DNA of 64,000 nucleotides from Chishuiella changwenlii (GTDB taxonomy: Bacteria > Bacteroidota > Bacteroidia > Flavobacteriales > Weeksellaceae), in NCBI RefSeq assembly GCF_900142565.1, contig NZ_FRBH01000006.1:124001-188000 (forward strand), written 5' to 3'. A program made the translations under genes and the position numbers. Of this stretch, positions 62,064 through 64,000 are shown piece after piece (the stretch's first letter is position 1; each line of letters opens with the position of its first letter). Under the pieces are notes generated by a model. It worked only from the letters and a program-made list of their open reading frames with translations. It ran no database searches and was not told the origin of the DNA.

Positions 62064-64000
62064 ATGCTTCCAATTCAATTAACAATAGAAGGTTTATATT
62101 CTTATCAAGAAAGACAAACAATAGATTTTACTTCGTTAACAGAAGTTGGTCTTTTTGGAATTTTCGGGAACGTAGGTTCTGGAAAATCTTCTATTTTAGA
62201 AGCAATTACTTTTGCGCTTTACGGAAATTCTGATCGTTTAGGGAAATCAGATTTTGCTTATAATATGATGAATCTAAAATCCAATAAGTTATTTATTGAA
62301 TTTGAATTCCTAAATCATGAAAATAAGCACTATAAAATTACGAGAGAATATAAACGAAACAGTAAGAACTTTGAAAAAATAACAAACTCTGGTGTTGTTT
62401 TATATGAATTGATAGACAATAATTGGATGCCACAAGAAAGTTCTGATGTTGAACCTATTTTAGGTTTAAGTTCAGAGAACTTTCGTCGAACAATTATTAT
62501 TCCTCAAGGAAAATTTCAGGATTTTATACAGCTAAAACCAACAGAGCGTACACACATGATGAAAGATATTTTTAATCTTCATCGTTACGATTTACAAGAT
62601 AAAGTTGCAGCATTAAATAGTAAAAACACGACGAATCTTAATCTGTTACAAGGAAAATTATCTGGTTTTGAAGAGGTTTCGGAAGAAATTATCAAAACTC
62701 ATCAAGATAAATTAAGTTCAGAAAACGAAATTGCGGTAAAACTTCAACAAGAGGTTAATCAAATTAATGAGAATTTTCAACGTTTAAAAAGGCTCAAAGA
62801 TGATTTTGAACGTTTAAAACAAAAGAAAGTAGAATTTGAGAAACTTAATCATCAGAAAGAGATTGTACAACAAAAGAAAGTTCAATTAGATTTATATGAG
62901 CGTATTTATCATCAATTTCATCAAAAACTTTTTGATTTAAAGAAAGTAAAAAAAGAGTTAGAAATAAATTCTACAGAAAAAGAACAACAACAAAAAGAAT
63001 TGGTTGCATTAACCAATCAATTAGAAAATATATCGACTAAAATTTCTACCATAAAACCTTACTTTGATGAACTAACAACTAAACAAAAAGAAGAAAATGA
63101 TTTAGAATTAATTATTCAAATATTTGATTATCAAAAAAATATTAATGATAATAAAGTTCGAACTCAAAATGGTTTAGAAAGAGTAGAAGAAGTAAAGGCG
63201 GAAGTAAAAGCAATAGATGATCAAATAAAATTAGTCGAAAATGAAATAAAATATTTAGCCAAAAATCGTATTAATTCTTCTAATTTAATAGATGCAGGAA
63301 ATTGGTTTTCTCAACAAAAAAATATACAAGAAACTGCTACTCAACAGCAACAAAAGATAGAAAATTTAGAGCAGAAAATTATTCAACTTCTTTCAACTTT
63401 TAAAGTGGAAGGAGAGCATATAAGTGAAGAAGATTATTTGGTTAATTTAAATGATTTAGAGAAGAATAAAACTGTATTAGAACAACAAAAAACACACATT
63501 CAAGTTCAGGAACAATTAGCGCATTATGCTCATAATTTGCACGATGGCGAAGCTTGTCCTCTTTGTGGAGCATTAGAACATCCATCAAAAATAGAATTAG
63601 AAAATATTTCTGATAAAGCACTTTTAATAGAAAATGAATTAAAAGTATTGAATGATAAAATCAATCTTTTAAAAAATATTTTTTCGGAGAAAAAGTTTAT
63701 TGATGATCAATTAAAAGTAGAAAAAGAGAGTGCAATACATTACAAAAACTTACTTGAAGAGCATTTTAAGAAGTTTATTTGGAAGGAATTTGATGCACAT
63801 AATTTTGATGATTTCGAAACAAAACGTAACAATACTATCTCACTTGAAAAATCACTTGAAGAAAAAAATAGCTCTATCCAAAAAAGTAGAGAGAATTTAG
63901 AAACAGCAAGACAAAAAGTTGAAAGATTCTCAAAAGAATTAGAAAGGATTCGAGTAGAGGAAATTCAGAAAGAAACTCAAATTCAACAAAATAAAAACAA
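62064..64000 (+). CDS. sbcC: SbcC/Rad50-like exonuclease subunit, 5' part
   Basis: The gene continues past the right edge of the window; 645 codons are visible without a stop. The start is ATG 62064 (MLPIQLTIEGLYSYQERQ). The N-terminal ATPase half has Walker A NVGSGKSSILEA and the Q-loop IIPQGKFQDFIQL, followed by a very long Lys/Glu/Gln-rich coiled coil. The zinc hook is at C498-P-L-C501 (GEACPLCGALEHP), and the returning coil begins after it. SbcC with SbcD cleaves hairpins and processes DNA ends. The sbcD partner is not in view and may lie downstream. Confidence 0.93.
   Translation, partial: MLPIQLTIEGLYSYQERQTIDFTSLTEVGLFGIFGNVGSGKSSILEAITFALYGNSDRLGKSDFAYNMMNLKSNKLFIEFEFLNHENKHYKITREYKRNSKNFEKITNSGVVLYELIDNNWMPQESSDVEPILGLSSENFRRTIIIPQGKFQDFIQLKPTERTHMMKDIFNLHRYDLQDKVAALNSKNTTNLNLLQGKLSGFEEVSEEIIKTHQDKLSSENEIAVKLQQEVNQINENFQRLKRLKDDFERLKQKKVEFEKLNHQKEIVQQKKVQLDLYERIYHQFHQKLFDLKKVKKELEINSTEKEQQQKELVALTNQLENISTKISTIKPYFDELTTKQKEENDLELIIQIFDYQKNINDNKVRTQNGLERVEEVKAEVKAIDDQIKLVENEIKYLAKNRINSSNLIDAGNWFSQQKNIQETATQQQQKIENLEQKIIQLLSTFKVEGEHISEEDYLVNLNDLEKNKTVLEQQKTHIQVQEQLAHYAHNLHDGEACPLCGALEHPSKIELENISDKALLIENELKVLNDKINLLKNIFSEKKFIDDQLKVEKESAIHYKNLLEEHFKKFIWKEFDAHNFDDFETKRNNTISLEKSLEEKNSSIQKSRENLETARQKVERFSKELERIRVEEIQKETQIQQNKN

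Overview
The window is AT-rich (roughly 30% GC by eye), densely coded DNA from a Bacteroidota chromosome, most likely a member of the Flavobacteriaceae. The evidence is a bacillithiol-type glycosyltransferase, the DUF6452/DUF6048/rlmD trio, fused isobutyryl-CoA mutase IcmF, a YD-repeat/RHS protein of the Bacteroidetes DUF6443 type, and promoters of the form TTG-N17..20-TAnnTTTG instead of E. coli-type boxes. No rRNA, tRNA, CRISPR array, insertion sequence or phage module was seen. The species cannot be named from this sequence alone.

Layout. 1-4.9 kb: end of bshA, a secreted protein whose 5' leader is five 9-bp repeats, and lon. 4.9-10.3 kb (minus strand): an accessory island. A secreted RHS protein carries a C-terminal HExxH metallopeptidase and is followed by a lipoprotein gene. 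A second, displaced toxin tip (metzincin motif) follows, again with its own lipoprotein gene, behind an 80-bp copy of RHS sequence. 10.8-14.1 kb: sugar MFS transporter, CE1-like esterase and a small secreted protein. 14.4-17.2 kb: DUF6048, DUF6452, rlmD. 17.4-25.5 kb: a sulfate-assimilation/siroheme operon (cysD, cysN, cobA, sulfite reductase flavoprotein and hemoprotein, and a siroheme-synthase/TSUP fusion) behind a cysteine-containing leader peptide and a terminator. 25.6-34.8 kb: peptidase, dehydrogenase, AraC regulator, fabH, hydrolase, transporter and thioesterase. 35-37.8 kb: a second leader-peptide attenuator before a MetX-like pseudoenzyme, then an MFS exporter and a Gre-like protein. 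38-43.2 kb: a short-chain acyl-CoA type regulator with a large palindromic operator, convergent with icmF.

43.3-54.4 kb: a complete Kdp potassium-uptake locus on the minus strand with two micropeptide genes (kdpF and an unnamed 27-residue one), kdpA, kdpB, kdpC, a porin, a KdpD sensor domain without kinase, a separate membrane histidine kinase, and a sigma-54-type response regulator in place of KdpE. 54.5-64 kb: MerR-like regulator, ung, a MutS2 without Smr domain, small proteins, a 2OG oxygenase, a Lol-type permease, rbfA, a truncated hemoglobin and the start of sbcC, which runs off the right edge.

The most interesting material is (i) the RHS gene with a displaced second metallopeptidase tip and paired lipoprotein immunity candidates, (ii) two ribosome-mediated attenuators in front of sulfur-related genes, (iii) the sigma-54-style, split-sensor Kdp system, and (iv) heptanucleotide tandem arrays that repeatedly sit at gene 3' ends.
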